Source: JAAAPF01 sp964481035
Lineage (GTDB): Bacteria; Pseudomonadota; Alphaproteobacteria; Geminicoccales; Geminicoccaceae
Assembly (NCBI GenBank): GCA_964481035.1
Contig: CAYZSE010000094.1
Coordinates: 1-14,269, forward strand
DNA: 14,269 nt
Direction of reading: 5' to 3'
In this document: positions 14,215-14,269 of the stretch, one piece after another
Layout of the letters: each line of letters begins with the position of its first letter
How positions within the stretch are numbered: the first letter of the stretch is position 1
Notes under the pieces: generated by a model
What the model was told of the DNA's origin: nothing
The model's input: only the letters and a program-made list of their open reading frames with translations
The model's database searches: none
Translations under genes and position numbers: made by a program

Positions 14215-14269
14215 GTCGGCCAAGTCGCTGCCGCCGCTGGGATTTCCGTCATTCTGGTTTCGTTCGGAC

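Overview
The window is high-GC DNA with dense coding and most likely comes from an alphaproteobacterium. The evidence is the set of ethylmalonyl-CoA (EMC) pathway enzymes, all closely resembling the Rhodobacter/Methylobacterium enzymes, together with a pseudoazurin and an MsrP/YedY molybdoenzyme. The order cannot be fixed from sequence alone. No transposon, phage, tRNA, rRNA or CRISPR array is visible.

Layout, left to right. (1) The 3' half of msrP (+) is followed by a relatively AT-rich gap. On the minus strand this gap holds a perfect intrinsic terminator preceded by two further hairpins, a good candidate for an undescribed small RNA of about 135 nt. (2) Next comes a periplasmic pseudoazurin (-). 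(3) Divergent from it are an SLC13-type permease with two RCK_C domains and, 25 bp on, a class C beta-lactamase-like serine hydrolase (+). (4) The metabolic core is ethylmalonyl-CoA mutase (ecm/meaA, -), divergent from crotonyl-CoA carboxylase/reductase (ccr, +) and methylsuccinyl-CoA dehydrogenase (mcd, +). (5) On the minus strand, an ABC exporter is followed by a lipoprotein of unknown function. (6) Two small membrane-protein genes (+) close the window; the second looks 5'-truncated.

How the genes work together: Ccr reductively carboxylates crotonyl-CoA to ethylmalonyl-CoA, Ecm rearranges ethylmalonyl-CoA (after epimerisation) to methylsuccinyl-CoA, and Mcd oxidises that to mesaconyl-CoA. 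These are the three diagnostic steps of the EMC pathway for acetyl-CoA assimilation without isocitrate lyase. The ecm-ccr intergenic region is only about 140 bp and carries two inverted repeats, so the two arms are probably co-regulated.

The most striking observation is that the ccr reading frame extends 103 codons upstream of the conventional start, and the extension encodes a recognisable Cro/CI-like helix-turn-helix domain with no stop codon before the enzyme. Either this Ccr is a DNA-binding 'trigger enzyme', or the frame contains two starts, or a small regulator gene that once ended in an ATGA overlap with ccr has been fused to it by an indel. Both this and the candidate small RNA are inferences from sequence alone.
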